Assembly: GCA_018968785.1 (NCBI GenBank)
Contig: JAGWZN010000063.1
Location: 1-5,193, forward strand
Direction of reading: 5' to 3'
DNA from: Patescibacteria group bacterium
Lineage (GTDB): Bacteria > Patescibacteriota > UBA1384 > CAILIB01
Length of the DNA stretch: 5,193 nt
The translations under genes and the position numbers were made by a program. Under the pieces are notes generated by a model, which searched no databases, was not told where the DNA came from, and worked only from the letters and a program-made list of their open reading frames with translations. Shown here in pieces: positions 4,939-5,193 of this stretch. Every line of letters starts with the position of its first letter. The stretch's first letter is position 1.

Positions 4939-5193
4939 AGCAGCTTCTTTTCGGTTAATAGCTCCTCAATGACCTGGCGGTCATTCCAGGGTACTTTCTG
5001 ATCACCAACCGTTTTGTAGTTCTGGGCGCCCATACCGGTTACCAGCACCAGGTCATCCATTTTGCAGAGGTCGATGGCCCGGCTGATCGCCTCTCGTCGG
5101 TCCGGCACCTTCCACCACCATTCGCCTTCGCCGGACTCATTACCTTTTTTTAAGACTGGTCGTTCCAGCCGTTGCACGCGGGGAGAAACGGCT
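4935..5193 (-). CDS. Mur ligase C-terminus, MurE-like (partial, runs off the window)
   Basis: Only the last 85 residues are present. The frame stays open through the window edge at 5193, and the gene begins beyond it. The fragment matches the end of the Mur ligase C-terminal domain. DRREAISRAIDLCKMDDLVLVTG corresponds to the MurE segment in which the substrate-binding domain packs against the ATPase. KVPWNDRQVIEELL corresponds to the (P)F-x-D-x-E/R-V-x-x-x-L ending. MurE adds the third amino acid of the peptidoglycan stem peptide in the cytoplasm, using ATP. The usual MurE GKGHE motif is GMGAQ here (5022-5036), a notable change at a conserved site. This makes the exact substrate uncertain: it could be MurE, or a MurE-like ligase with another role. 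The stop TGA at 4935-4937 overlaps the polA ATG by 4 bp, so the two genes are probably one operon. Confidence 0.8.
   Translation of the reverse strand, partial: AVSPRVQRLERPVLKKGNESGEGEWWWKVPDRREAISRAIDLCKMDDLVLVTGMGAQNYKTVGDQKVPWNDRQVIEELLTEKKLL

Noticed and set aside
5175..5177. GTG codon as the start of the Mur ligase fragment
   Set aside because: The frame stays open upstream to the window edge, and Mur ligases are several hundred residues long, so this is an internal valine codon of a truncated gene.

Overview
The window looks like ordinary chromosome from a Patescibacteria/CPR-type bacterium, interrupted at its left end by an insertion sequence. The lineage call is an inference. It rests on a short DNA polymerase I with no 3'-5' exonuclease domain, a divergent Mur ligase C-terminus, tight packing with overlapping genes, weak or absent Shine-Dalgarno sequences, and an S20 protein with an added basic tail. 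No rRNA or other decisive marker is present, so the phylum remains a guess.

Layout. About 3-1448 is an insertion sequence of roughly 1.45 kb. It carries one DD(35)E transposase gene (+ strand) between imperfect inverted repeats. The right end stops 6 bp short of the rpsT stop codon. At 1455-1802 (- strand) lies rpsT (ribosomal protein S20), whose only visible terminator-like hairpin sits inside the right end of the IS. A 97-bp AT-rich divergent intergenic region (1803-1899) contains a perfect 18-bp palindrome and promoter-like elements. At 1900-2754 (+ strand) is a protein with the layout of galactose-1-phosphate uridylyltransferase (GalT, HIT superfamily) but without its metal ligands or catalytic histidines. 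It runs tail-to-tail into polA (2731-4938, - strand), sharing 24 bp. polA is preceded by the C-terminus of a MurE-like ligase (4935 to beyond 5193, - strand), and the two overlap by ATGA, so they are probably one operon.

How the genes relate. The Mur ligase (peptidoglycan precursor synthesis) and Pol I (gap filling, primer removal and repair) are probably co-transcribed and translationally coupled. rpsT and the GalT-like gene diverge from a shared control region. The IS is an independent passenger that settled just behind rpsT.

I found no CRISPR array, tRNA, rRNA, toxin-antitoxin or defence system. The most notable points are the GalT-like probable pseudoenzyme, the palindrome between the divergent genes, the two-domain Pol I with a shortened fingers loop, and the asymmetric IS ends with an extra repeat unit on the left.
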